This document shows, in pieces, positions 1 to 12,200 of a stretch of 64,000 bases of DNA. The stretch lies in the NCBI GenBank assembly GCA_029237695.1, contig CM055275.1, positions 90,566,484-90,630,483 of the forward strand, in the 5' to 3' direction. The stretch comes from Conchocele bisecta. Lineage: Eukaryota > Mollusca > Bivalvia > Lucinida > Thyasiridae. Below the pieces are notes generated by a model. The model had not been told where the DNA came from. It ran no database searches and saw only the letters and a list, made by a program, of their open reading frames with translations. The first letter of the stretch is position 1, and each line of letters begins with the position of its first letter. A program made the translations under genes and the position numbers.

Positions 1-212
1 TCAACATTTCTAAATGTATATTTACAATACCAACTCACACTCAAGCCATTTAATTAGCTGAGCCTGAGCTAAACTGTTGTTTGTATCGATCTCATGTATA
101 TTGGGGCAAGCCATTTGATTTTGTATCTAAGAACATTTGGGATTTTTCATGAAAGCATTTACGATATTTTCCTTAAATGACGTTGAAATATGACGAAATT
201 TTCAATTGCACA

Positions 213-860
213 TCCCGTGTCCGTGCCGCGCCAGATAGTTTTCCCATTCACGGCACTGACCTGCTATTCTATTTATCCGTCAACACTACAAATATATTTA
301 AAATGCAAAAACAGTAACCCCAGTCGCCTCCTCAAAATCGGAGAATCGACTATTATGACAACCGCACATATTCATACGCATTTCTTATGAAATCGGTCAA
401 CGAGTTTAATAAATATCATATCAAATCAACACAAATGTTAGATCATATTTATTACATAATCACATCATCATAATTCGAAAATGTGCTGATTACCTAACAT
501 GTTGTCTGTGTCGCTCTCATTTTAATATTTATTACACAAATATATTATAAGTGTTAGTACATTGTATATACCCATGTATAATAAACTTACCCCGTATATT
601 GTTGCGCCGAGTATGAACGTCCGATTTTCTCCAACTTCGGTAAGTGAATATGAAACACAGAAAATGCAATAGGAAGTATGTATAAAGGAAGATATGGTAT
701 CGCAAACCACGATCTACAGCGAACACGCAATGGAACAAATAGTTAAGTTTTTTATATGTGGCCCAGTGACTGGAGAAATGGCGCTTAAGCGTTTCGCGAC
801 CAGTGTAGCCCCTGATCGAGTTTAATACTGCTGTAGCTTGATAACTATCTTTAACTTTGT
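213..860. other. Repeat fragments, no gene seen
   Basis: 207-275 is a half foldback of the 31816-32168 family. About 390-560 resembles 7080-7230 and, inverted, 46125-46345. Nothing coding is recognised; 122-206 resembles the GAGACACG palindromic family. Confidence 0.5.
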
Positions 861-885
861 GTGAAGCATGCTGGATATTTTATTG

Positions 886-888
<3 letters not shown>

Positions 889-917
<29 letters not shown>

Positions 918-935
918 TTATTTATTTATTTATAT

Positions 936-991
<56 letters not shown>

Positions 992-1007
992 ATTTATTTA
1001 TTTATTT

Positions 1008-1083
<76 letters not shown>

Positions 1084-1135
1084 CAATGTATTTATTTATT
1101 TATTTATTTATTTATATTTATTTATTTATTTATTT

Positions 1136-1224
<89 letters not shown>
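889..1224. repeat. (TA)n/(TTTA)n microsatellite
   Basis: About 24 bases of TA, then roughly 310 bases of TTTA with few interruptions (AAATTTA near 990, ACAATG near 1085). The open frames through it (IYLFIYLF...) are artefacts of the 12-base coding period. Confidence 0.95.
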
Positions 1225-1560
1225 TGGTGTTTGACGGCCTGTAACCATCTAAGGTCATGTTATGTCAGATCAAAGGGGTCTATTTCCTTATTTCATTTAT
1301 TGTGATGGGGGGATTCCAAAATAAGAACTGAATATTTACATACAACGTATATATATTCAGCCCTAAGATTAGACTACCCTGAACTGGTGCCAGGTCCTCA
1401 CCACACCAGACCAGAGTCACGTAGTCCCACTCCATAACAGTAATACAATTAGTACTACGCTTACTACTTTTATAATTGGTATAACCGGATTAAACTATCA
1501 AGTAGCAAGAACGCCAAAGTATACATGATACAAATAATATCGGGATTCCGGTAAGTTGGC
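1225..1560. repeat. Diverged copy of the GTTCGAT-type dispersed repeat
   Basis: TTTGACGGCCTGTAACCATC, ATTCAGCCCTAAGATTAGA and GGTGCCAGGTCC align in order with the copies at 52340-53710. It follows the microsatellite directly, as the other copies follow TTTG or TTGA repeats, so the simple repeat is probably the element's tail or seeded by it. Confidence 0.6.
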
Positions 1561-1904
1561 ATGTAACTCTGTCAATAGAACGTATTTAGAAACAAAGAAC
1601 TGCTTATTATCTTGTTATCAAGACATCGTTTGAAAGCAAACAAAAAACACGGACCATTGTACACATTATATACATACGGTGCGTATCTCATTGTTCACGT
1701 TGCCTTTCATTACAGGCTCATCGTTACACGTCCTCCTGAGTTAATCACTCCAGGATTATCGACGTTTCTGAACATCTATTTACAATACCAACTAGCAATC
1801 AAGCACTTTGTCTGTCTGAGTCTGATGCATAACACAGCTGAGGCTCAACCAATCAACCTTCTTGATTTCAAGCACATGTATAGTCAATGTGTATGATCAC
1901 GTTT

Positions 1905-2215
1905 TACTAACAACAACAACACGTACCGATTCAAAGTCTGTAATCCTTTATAGTGTCCTTATTACGTAACGAAATTTGATGAAATATGGCGCATCGAACG
2001 CGTCTTGTTAAGCTGCATTTGGTGGTCTCTGTATTTTCGCCCAAAATTATGTCGTTTTTGCGAAGAATAGATTTCCGTGTCTCTGACACGGAAATCGATT
2101 CTTCGCAAAAACGACATAAATCGGTGCAAAACTCCCTAGACCACCAAATGCAGCTCATGAAGACGCGTTTGCTGCGCGATGAAGACGCGTTTACAGCAGT
2201 GATGATAATGATGTA
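1905..2215. mobile_element. Palindromic MITE (CAACAACAAC family), copy 1
   Basis: Inverted arms meet near 2080 (GATTTCCGTGTC...GACACGGAAATC). The outer parts have AAGCTGCATTTGGTGGTC and GACCACCAAATGCAGCT. A second copy at 47430-47775 shares the same order. Confidence 0.65.
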
Positions 2216-2970
2216 GGTACGTCCGCCCGGCACATGTGTTAACGTGTTTAAATGTATCATACTATACAACTAATAAGTTGTTTATAATTCATGTATTCAC
2301 TAGCTCACACATGCATCCGCCATGTTTATAATTCATGTATTCACTAGCTCACACATGCATCCGCCGTGCTGACGGCAAAGGTCAAATGTGCGTTAAATAT
2401 GTGTTAAATATATGCTATGTTTATTTGCGATCATCTACATGCGGTTACGACCATTTGGCTTTTATTGCATGACATATGTAGGTGTTCTTACTTGGAACAT
2501 TTAGTTACACTTTAGTGTTTGCTAAGTATTGAATGGTATTGATTCATTAGTATCTGTGTGATTTGGCTTAAGAAATAATGTGTCAGTTTTAGAACGCACC
2601 TGATTCATGGTATCAATGAGCAACATCCTTAAAACGCCGTTTCCGTGGCTCAATTTCCGCTTACTGACGTTTTCCGTTCGTTTTCCGTTCGAACGATGGA
2701 TACACCTGCGCAGAGATCTGCTCAGATGGCGACACAATTGTGCTACATTTTGTAACCAAATTATTTTGCTGAAACAATCGCACCGTTTATTGTGCACAAC
2801 TGTGAGTTGTTGTTACGCACAGGACTGTTTCGGCGCCGAAACTGCCAAAATACCCCACGCCATGGCAACGGGTTTACAACAATGCACAATAGGTGCCATA
2901 CAGTCATCATGGTGTGCGGCTGTGACTTGAGATATGGGGCAGGCAGTTTTGTTATGAACATATAAATATA

Positions 2971-3133
2971 GGGTTAACTGTATTGTAATTTTCAAAGTTG
3001 CGGCGTATATCAGAACATGATAGGTCGGAAAATCTGTTTAATGGCGACGCGCTAGCGGAGCCATTAAACATGTTTTCCGACCTATCATTTTCTGATATAC
3101 GCCGCAAATTTCAAAATTACAATGCGGTTAACC
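2971..3133. mobile_element. Foldback element (GGTTAAC ends)
   Basis: Arms read GCGGCGTATATCAGA ... TCTGATATACGCCGC with a GC-rich centre (GCGACGCGCTAGCGG). The outermost bases are GGTTAAC / GTTAACC. No coding capacity. Confidence 0.65.
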
Positions 3134-3388
3134 TATTTCTAAAGCACTCCTTTACTACTGGCGTAGGAATACATATTAAAATAATTTGCGACCGTTCATC
3201 AACAATGATATACCTGTATTGTATGACCATCAGCCAATCAGATTGAGTGATATTTATAGAGTGCATTAGAAAATTGAAATCATCTTCATGGGTGGCTGTG
3301 ACTGGAGAAATGGGGCAGGCAGTTTTGTTATGTACAATTGAAAGCGATACAAAGGAAATCGTGTAATAAAGCGTGCAGGATGCATTGA

Positions 3389-3888
3389 NNNNNNNNNNNN
3401 NNNNNNNNNNNNNNNNNNNNNNNNNNNNNNNNNNNNNNNNNNNNNNNNNNNNNNNNNNNNNNNNNNNNNNNNNNNNNNNNNNNNNNNNNNNNNNNNNNNN
3501 NNNNNNNNNNNNNNNNNNNNNNNNNNNNNNNNNNNNNNNNNNNNNNNNNNNNNNNNNNNNNNNNNNNNNNNNNNNNNNNNNNNNNNNNNNNNNNNNNNNN
3601 NNNNNNNNNNNNNNNNNNNNNNNNNNNNNNNNNNNNNNNNNNNNNNNNNNNNNNNNNNNNNNNNNNNNNNNNNNNNNNNNNNNNNNNNNNNNNNNNNNNN
3701 NNNNNNNNNNNNNNNNNNNNNNNNNNNNNNNNNNNNNNNNNNNNNNNNNNNNNNNNNNNNNNNNNNNNNNNNNNNNNNNNNNNNNNNNNNNNNNNNNNNN
3801 NNNNNNNNNNNNNNNNNNNNNNNNNNNNNNNNNNNNNNNNNNNNNNNNNNNNNNNNNNNNNNNNNNNNNNNNNNNNNNNNNNNNNNNN
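3389..3888. other. Assembly gap, 500 N
   Basis: Exactly 500 N, a placeholder size. Bases either side both read AGGATGCATTGA, so the true gap may be small or the contigs may overlap. Confidence 0.95.
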
Positions 3889-3895
3889 AGGATGC

Positions 3896-4480
3896 ATTGA
3901 TTATGTCGTGGTACGAGATCCTATCTCGTGGGAACGAGATGTTCTTGTCGTGGGAACGAGATGCTATGTCGTGGAAACTCGATAGGTAACGATATCCTAT
4001 CTCCTGGGAACGAGATAGAACAAATTTGCGATATCCTGCCTTAGTATCTTGCATAACATAGGTTAAGATAACAATTTGCAAGAAATATTATAAAAGAACA
4101 CCAGCTGCCACACACAAGACAACAGAAGAGTTGCTGTAAGGTTTGATACTCCAGAATATACAGGAAAGCGTGCATGATGCATTGATACACGGACAGCAGA
4201 AACAGTAGATCCTGATCAGGCTGTTTGCATTTGTTTGCATTTAGCGCATATAAAAGCCTGAAATGGCTTGGCGCAAGCAATACATATTAAATATACATTT
4301 TTTTCATATGCAATTCATATGAAATATACGTTATTTTTTATATGCAAAATTCATATGAAATGCATATGAATATTTTGCGTATGAATTGCATATCGGCTCA
4401 CTTTATATTATTTGCATATGACATTGCCATATGAAATTCATATGAAAAACATTTGAAATTCATATGCCACACATTTTGTA
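3896..4480. repeat. TCGTGGGAACGAG motif repeats and AT-rich CATATG stretch
   Basis: 3900-4020 holds several copies of a short self-complementary motif (CTCGTGGGAACGAGAT). 4280-4460 is AT-rich with repeated CATATG / GAATTCATATG-like words. No gene is seen. Confidence 0.5.
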
Positions 4481-5119
4481 ATGTAAATGATTATATCTGC
4501 AAAGCGGGCACTTGTATTTTTCAGACCTGATGAAATAGTGACACACTTATACACTTATCTAATTCCTATAAAAATCAGTGTGTGCCTATTGAGTGGGCAT
4601 GTACCTTTAACAAGCTACCATAATTGCATGTACAAAGAGAATATGCAACTTTAACAAGCTACCATAATTGCATGTACCCGTGACTAGAGAATTTGGATTA
4701 TGGGATGTGTAACCAGCGTACGTTCCTTCAGGTCAAATAGAACACTCATGTAGCCTGGCAACGATCCATATTATTTGCTAAACAAGTATGGGTGTAACAT
4801 TGATGAAATGGATAACAGTGCAGATCCTGATCAGACTGTGCGGATGCACAGTCTGATCTGGATCTACACTGGTCGCAACATCCATAAGCCCCATTTCCCC
4901 AGTGACAGCCACAGATAAACTCAAAGAGGAACGCCCATCATAAACGACTGATTTGATCAAGCAAAAAGGAAGTATTGCTTTCAAAGGTATTTGCATCCGT
5001 ATAGTGAATGGATGCATGTAGAAACTATATCTGAACATGATGTTGTTCGCGCATATGTGCAGTATAATATACATGTACCCTACGAGGAACAGTGTCGGGT
5101 AACAATTTGATCACATGTA

Positions 5120-5612
5120 ACGATATATGCCCACTCAGTAGGTTAGAAGCTGTGGTGCCACATGCAAGGTTATAATACAAGGAGACAGATCGGTTTTTAT
5201 ATTCTGTAGATATGCCATTTTCTGGCAAAATAAACTCTCATTCACCACTAACCCACGTACTGATTGGCATTATTATATATTGTATATCAGACGTAAATTT
5301 CCACACTGATATCAGGGGCGATAACAGTTTTTCCTTAAAATATTAACGGACATTACTATTTATCCTCTGTTTCTTTATTTGTTGGTGTGCAATGATCATA
5401 CTATATAATCTGTCGAAAATATTATTTTTCAGGTGACGCATTTAATTAGTATAAATAATTAAAAGATATCATGCCTTATTTGCATATGGAGTCACTATCA
5501 GTATATTACTAATTGATTATATCTGTATAGCGGTGGAACTGGTGGAATAGTGACACAATTATACACTTATTAAATTCCTTTAAAGAACATGAGTGGTCAT
5601 GTACCTTTAAGG
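5120..5612. mobile_element. Longer copy of the TTAA MITE family
   Basis: The left part has ATGCCCACTCAGTAGG and the right part GTCATGTACCTTTAA. It has a longer, less symmetric interior than 7373-7717, including the segment shared with 31365-31609. A right-end fragment also lies at 4490-4625. Confidence 0.55.
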
Positions 5613-5961
5613 CCATAAACAGTACTTTGGTTTTCAGACACGGGGTTTGCGGAATGTTAGCGCGGATTTTGAAATATTTGTTTTGTTTGAGGTGTTCGAT
5701 CCTGATTTTCGTCAAATGCGTTATAATGTTACGATGACCTCAAATTTGGATGTTGGTTTATAAGTATTCGCTAACGCTCGAATAAAAACGTTTCCGAATA
5801 ACACGACTTATTTGTACAGTTGTGGCTGTGACTGGAGGAATGGGGCTTATGGGTTTTGCGATCAGTGTATATCAAAATCAGCCTGTGCATAAGCACAGTC
5901 TGATCAGGAACTTCGCTGTCCCGCAATTACATTAATTGAGCACAGAACATATTTCTAAGAA

Positions 5962-6742
5962 GCATTATATATCGTTATCAGGCTACTGTACAGTGTGCTG
6001 TTGTATCAGGATCTGCACTGGCCACCAATCCCACAAGTCGCATTCGCCAGCCACAGCCACATTATAGATCGTTATCAGGCTACTGTACAGTGTGCTGTTG
6101 TATCAGGATCTGCACTGGCCACCAATCCCACAAGCCGCATTCGCCAGCCACAGCCACATTACAGATCGTTATCAGGCTACTGTACAGTGTGCTGTTGTAT
6201 CAGGATCTACACTGGCCACCAATCCCACAAGCCGCATTATCCAGCCACAGCCACATTATATATCGTTATCAGGCTACTGTACAGTGTGCTGTTGTATCAG
6301 GATCTACACTGGCCACCAATCCCACAAGCCGCATTATCCAGCCACAGCCACATTATATATCGTTATCAGGCTACTGTACAGTGTGCTGTTGTATCAGGAT
6401 CTACACTTGCCACCAATCCCACAAGCCGCATTATCCAGCCACAGCCACATTATAGATCGTTATCAGGCTACTGTACAGTGTGCTGTTGTATCAGGATCTA
6501 CACTGGCCACCAATCCCACAAGCCGCATTATCCAGCCACAGCCACATTATATATCGTTATCAGGCTACTGTACAGTGTGCTGTTGTATCAGGATCTACAC
6601 TTGCCACCAATCCCACAAGCCGCATTATCCAGCCACAGCCACATTATAGATCCTTATCAGGCTACTGTACAGTGTGCTGTTGTATCAGGATCTACACTGG
6701 CCACCAATCCCACAAGTCGCATTCTCCAGCCACAGCCACATA
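5962..6742. repeat. 97-bp tandem array, 8 copies
   Basis: The anchor CTGTACAGTGTGCTGTTG recurs at 5986, 6083, 6180, 6277, 6374, 6471, 6568 and 6665, exactly every 97 bp. The unit resembles the right half of the dispersed GATCAGGATCTACACTGG palindromic MITE. Because 97 is not a multiple of 3, all three + frames stay open for long stretches; these are not genes. Confidence 0.9.
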
Positions 6743-6782
6743 TAGGTACGCGAGAAAGACAATTTTTTTTATTTTTTTTTTA

Positions 6783-7071
6783 GCTTATATTTTTTAGCTT
6801 ATATTTAACGGCGGCACTGGCTCTATGACCTTGCATGCCGTCTCCCAAGAATGGGAGAAAGAACGGAGGTAGAGATTTTTGAGAGAAGCCGGTAATTCGT
6901 ATTTACAGAGCAACTACGAATTATCGGTACCCATTTACAGCTGGGTGAACTGGAGCAGTGTGGATAAAGTGTCTTGCTCAAGGACACAACGCACGCCGCT
7001 AGTCAGGCTCGAACCCACGACCCTTGGATCAGTAGTCCGACACACTAACCATTACGCCACGGCGCTCCAAG
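6783..7071 (-). mobile_element. tRNA-derived SINE with complete head
   Basis: On the minus strand it starts GGAGCGCCGTGGCGTAATGG (tRNA-like A-box region) with B box GGGTTCGAGCC (7006-7016). A conserved-type central block follows (GTCCTTGAGCAAGACACTTT), then a T/A-rich tail at 6765-6800. This design matches ancient SINE superfamilies with shared central domains; the exact superfamily was not determined. Not a functional tRNA gene. Confidence 0.8.
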
Positions 7072-7372
7072 GTTTTTAAATGAGTGTTGATTTAATATGA
7101 TATGATTTCATAAGAAACGAGGCGAATCATCACAAATGCACGTCATCATACAAACAAGTCACCAAACCTGTTTTCTGCTACGAGCATATTTATTACACTA
7201 GCGTATTATGAGTTTTAGTACACTGTATTCAAACACTGCACGTGCCCATTTTAAGCAATAAATGCAGGTATACACTAAGCCGATATATCAAGTACATAAA
7301 AGTAGCGCCAATCGTGCGTAGCGTGGACGTGCACATACATTAATTAAAAAAACATCGCTTTGTTTTAATTAA

Positions 7373-7717
7373 AGGTACATGCCCACTCAGCAGGCAAAAC
7401 ATGCTCTTTATATCAGAGACATCATCTGTGACATTTTCTGGCAAATTAAACATTCATTCACAATAATTATTATACATTTTATATCAGACGTAAATTTCCG
7501 CACTGATATAAGGGGCGATAACCGTAATAGCAATGTCCGTTAACATTTTAAGGAAACACGGTTATCGCCCCTGAAATTTACGTCCGATATAAAATGTATA
7601 ATAATGCCAATCAATACGTGGGGTAATGGTGAATGAATGTTTATGTTGCCAATAAATATCTCAGATGATGTTTGTGATATAAAAAACAGTTTGTGCCTAC
7701 TGAGTGGGCATGTGCCT
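7373..7717. mobile_element. TTAA-flanked palindromic MITE, complete copy
   Basis: 345 bp with long inverted arms starting AGGTACATGCCCACTCAG, flanked by TTAA on both sides (7369-7372 and 7718-7721). The TTAA target resembles piggyBac-type insertion. No coding capacity. Confidence 0.75.
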
Positions 7718-7879
7718 TTAATTATGCATTAGGTAATATATCACGATTAGCACCGGCAGCTCAGGTTTTATGTTTTAAGTTCCCATGGATATTTTACCAG
7801 GTTAAACGGACTGGAAACACCAAATGCAGAGGAGTTAATCGTTGCAATGGTTTCCAGCATGTCGCTTGCTCAGAATAAT

Positions 7880-9015
7880 ATACAGTTATGTCGTGGTCAT
7901 TCGGGGAACAGTAAAAACTATTGCCGCGAGGTGCTGTGGACGACCAGAGGAACTATTGCTCTGAGGCCGAAGGCAATAGTGCATCGGGTCGCCCACTGCA
8001 CCGATGAAATAACTATTTTACGATGAAATAACTATTGTATTACTCAACCTGTAACAGTGTACACAATGATCGTAAATTTTGCTGGTCCGTCCATAGACCA
8101 ACCTAAATTACGTTAAATGTTATGACATAATATTCGACAAAAATCATGACGTATGAGTTTCTGGGGTGAAAATAGTTTTGAATATTCCACGGGCACGCGG
8201 AACTATTGACCGGGTGCGCGGAACTATTGACCGGGCACGCGGAACTATTTCGCAGGGGCGTCAAAACTCAGGAAATTAGTAAAAACTATGGAATATCAAC
8301 TTATATGTAGGATTGAATTGAAAACATCATGGTTTATATGTTTATGTGTATATATCGTCTCTCGTAATTCTATATAGAATGGCAAGTGTATTCAATGTAA
8401 ATATGTGACATGTTGTTGATCTAATGTCTACACTTGGTGAAACGTAAATAAACCATTTATCCCATCCAATGTAAACTGAACTGGTTACCAACCGTCATAT
8501 GATGGTTTCTCCAATTACCTTATTAATTAGCATCGTGTTTAATGGACCAATTGCTGATGTATTGTTTGATAAGAACCCGTCACCGCATGAAAAAATACAT
8601 CGAACTAAAACTACGTCAAACGTGACGAAAAACGACGTGGTTATATATCTATAATACGTTACGGTGAATATGGAAACCGGGCTTACTGTAGTTGTTGCCA
8701 GCCCACGTGTACGTCGTTATCCGCTAGTGCAATCCAGACTCATTAATTCGAATTCATACTGTATATCAGAATCAGGACGGGTGTTTTATTGACCGAATAG
8801 CGAGCTGTGCAAACCCTGATCAGACTCAATCGGATATGGGTCAACACTGCTCGTAATGGACGTGCGTTGAAATTCACCGGATTTGTCACATATGGTAACG
8901 TCTGGCTTTCCGCATATGTACACGTTGGTGTTTTTGTTTAATTTGTTCATTGTGCAATTAACATAAGGTATTGAGTAAACTAATTTCGCTATGATTTCTC
9001 GCAATACTTATGCGT
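7880..9015. other. Upstream region of the AA15-like gene, no gene seen
   Basis: 8187-8250 holds three copies of a roughly 21-bp GC-rich unit (GCACGCGGAACTATTGACCG). The rest is mostly unique-looking AT-rich sequence that may contain regulatory DNA. No recognisable exon. Confidence 0.4.
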
Positions 9016-9017
9016 AG

Positions 9018-9085
9018 TTTTATATAAAAAAGCAATTGGAGTAATTAGTTTATTCAACGACTTTTCATAATTGACAAATGTGATA
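9018..9085 (+). promoter_or_regulatory. Putative TATA box and short 5' leader of the AA15-like gene
   Basis: TATATAAAA occurs at about 9020-9028, roughly 58 bases before the ATG at 9086, giving room for a start site near 9050 and a leader of about 35 nt. An ATG immediately followed by TGA (9078-9083) would be a minimal start-stop upstream ORF, two bases before the main ATG. An upstream non-coding exon cannot be excluded. Confidence 0.4.
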
Positions 9086-9265
9086 ATGCATGCTTTGTGT
9101 AATGTGAACGTGTTTGTTTCTGTGTTCATTGTGGTGGACTATTTTGCTCGCGTATATGGCACGGGTGTGTTATACGACCCTCCGAATCGCGGAGTGATGT
9201 GGAAGTACGGGTTCTCTACCCCACGGAATTACGATTATATGAACCTCAATTGTGGCTCCAAAAAG
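9086..9265 (+). CDS. AA15-like gene, exon 1: signal peptide and N-terminal motif
   Basis: Encodes residues 1-60. The start is the ATG at 9086, because it directly precedes a hydrophobic run ([17 protein letters not shown]) typical of a signal peptide; an in-frame TTG at 9071 is not a plausible animal start. After the signal comes [20 protein letters not shown], which matches the AA15 N-terminus, where mature enzymes begin with HG then x-L-x-DPPxR and MWRxGF. The expected first His of the copper site is Thr26 here. The exon ends in NCGSKK with donor AAG|GTAAAA, phase 0. Without the following exons the frame would run on only to 9337. Confidence 0.85.
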
Positions 9266-12200
9266 GTAAAAGTACATCAATATACTGAGCGCCCCGTATC
9301 ACTGCCCCCTCCATTCACCTCCAGCTTAAATGAGTAAAATAAGACATGTCGACATATGGTAATTTCCAATAACCTCCGAAGGGAAGCACATTTAATACAC
9401 ATTGTTTTAAAGTCGCTCTTTTTATTAAATTGTCGACCACATGGTCAATAAAAACGAAATTCAATTTATCTTCTCAGGTGCAGAATTCCAATTCACCTTC
9501 CAAATTCCTCACAAAGGAGTGATAATTATAGTAATGGCAAAGACAATTGACAAGTGGTGAATAATGTTATTATGCCCGCGATTGAAAGTGACAACTGGCA
9601 ATGGCCTAAGATGGCCAAAGAAGCCAGTGTATGAGAAAACCTACATGCAGTTGCAGGCTGGCATACATGTATGAGTGCAAGATACGAGTGAGGTTAAGTC
9701 GATTATGCGGAAAAAATATGTAAACTATGTCACAAAACGTGACATGTTGGATAGATGTATGTGGTGTGCACCCATTGGTTATGAAGTTGTGCAAGTATGG
9801 TGGTCCTAGGTGGCACAGTATCAGAGAAATGGACATAAACACAAAGGCTTAGCACATAGTTAAGCCAATTACGCAGACAAATAGGTCAAGGTAAAAAATG
9901 TCACATGTTTGATAGTGGTTTGTGGTGGGTACCTGTTGGTTATGAAGTTAAGCAAGTAGGTGGTACAGTAACAGAGAAATGGACAAAACACGAAAACTTA
10001 ACATTGGACTTGGACGCCACCGCCCGCCCGCTTTCGCTTTCGCCAATCCAATACCCGGGAATTTTTTAAACACTCGGCTAAAAATCAGCAAATACGGTAT
10101 ATTGGAATCAATAGCAGTTATGGAAACAGCTTGGTTGTTGCACCATGTGTAGTACGGAAACCAGGGCCCGGTTGCTCAAAACCTCTGTTAGCTTAACAGA
10201 CTGTTAAATCCTTAGCAATGCTAAGGATTTAACAGTCTGTTGAGCTAACGGAAGCTTTCAGCAACCGGGACCCTGTTTGTCTATTTAAAGTGGGCGAAGA
10301 GTTCACAGACGCTTAAATACATCAATATAGTTTGTTATTAAAATCCTATTAATTTACGTGCAAACATGTATTAAAATATAAAACATAAAGACAGTATAGT
10401 GTCATTCCCACAAAGAATTATAAGAGACTATATACATCAGTTGATATGTAGTGGAACAGTTGAATGGATCAATGGAAGAAGGGGTCTAAGAGAATAAGGG
10501 GTTTAGTCCCAACGTCTTCTGACCCGTCAATTAGTAACAGTTATATGGGAGTTTTATTTTATTTGCTGAGAAAGACGAGAAAACCAAGCATAAACAAAAA
10601 ATTGAAAGCACGTGTAATCTTGTTTCAAAGCATGTGTACATGTGGAACACTTAATAAAATGCTTAGTGTTTTTCTTTGTCAATTCGGAGTAAGTTAACAA
10701 ACGAAAAACGGTAAATTTAATGTGTTTTTTTCCAAACCATGTGTTCATGTAAAACAATTACATTCATAGCGGAGTAAGTCAACCAAGCGAAGTCATACAC
10801 ATTGAATTTAATGTGGTTTTGTTTCAAATCGTGTATATACAAAGTATGGCTTGACTAGAGATATGAGGCTTATGTGTTTTGCGATCTGTGCAGATCCAGA
10901 TCAGCCTGTGCATCCGCACAGTCTGATCAGGATCTGCACTGTTTGCCATTATATCAATGAAACACACACCACGCTTCAAACAATCACTATATATAATGAT
11001 CAGGCTACAGGAGTGTGCTATCTGATCAGGAGCTACTCTGGTTACAAATCACACAATATATAAGCCCCCATTTATCCAGTCCATCGGCCACACAATTATG
11101 CATGCTGGTGTGATGACGGCCGTAACTTGTGATTGAATCATTCATACTCGATCACAAAGTAATACATGCATATCGTCACGCTTAATGAGGGATCGTCACG
11201 AGTTATCTCCCTTTGAATTTACATACAGAAATCTGATCCAAAATTGTGTACTTTATGGCGTTATTGCTTGTAAAAAGGGCGAATGTATAGTGATTTGTTA
11301 TGAAAGTGAGAAATTATAGTGATTTCCACTAGTGTCGATCCAGATAATCCTATATATCTGCGAAATCAGATCCGGGACTCACCTGTCACACCTGGGGAAT
11401 TATACATCAAAACTCCGGAGACTCATTATTTGCCAGATTCATATGTTCACACTTATTAATGTTATTGCACAATCAGTGTAGACCCAGTTCAGACTGCACA
11501 GATGCTCAGTCTGACCTGTGTCTACTATGTTCACAGATGTACAGTCTGACTTGTGTCTACTATGTTCACAGATGTACAGTCTGACCTGTGTCTACTATGT
11601 TCACAGATGTACAGTCTGACCTGTGTCTACTATGTTCACAGATGCACAGTCTGACCTGTGTCTACTATGTTCACAGATGCACAGTCTGACCTGTGCCTAC
11701 TATGTTCACAGATGCACAGTCTGACCTGTGCCTACTGTGTTCACAGATGCACAGTCTGACCTGTGCCTACTATGTTCACAGATGCACAGTCTGACCTGTG
11801 TCTACTATGTTCACAAAACTCATTTGTGTGCTATTCAGTAAGAAACAACCGCTGAAATATAGCATAGGACCGGATTTATATAAATAGATTTCCAAAGGCA
11901 AATACTGGCTACGATCTCGCATTTTGGCTTCGACTGGAGAAATGGGACTTATAGGATGTATGACTAAATTTGGTATTTTCCTGTGCCTGTGACTGCAAAC
12001 AAGGTCACTAAAGCAACTTTTTTTTAGTTCTTAAAATGATAGCATTTGGTAATATGAAATGAATGCTGAAAACCGCATGCAAAAATACCAAATACTTCAA
12101 AAGTTACAAAGATTTTGAAAGTTTTAATTAGCTGAAATATGTGCTCCCACTATGACGTCATCAATGATCAATTATTTGTAATATTATTTTTAATATTATT

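Noticed and set aside
861..1244. 127-codon frame of IYLFIYLF repeats
   Set aside because: Pure translation of a TTTA microsatellite; open in several frames.
5962..6742. CRISPR-like regular repeats
   Set aside because: Directly adjacent tandem units with no unique spacers, in a eukaryotic genome.
5995..6783. 262-codon frame in the 97-bp array
   Set aside because: The 97-bp period cycles all three frames, all open; MITE-derived repeat with no start context or domain.
7006..7071. Possible tRNA gene on the minus strand
   Set aside because: Has A- and B-box-like sequence but continues into a SINE body and is repeated at 33586-33839; no clean cloverleaf checked.
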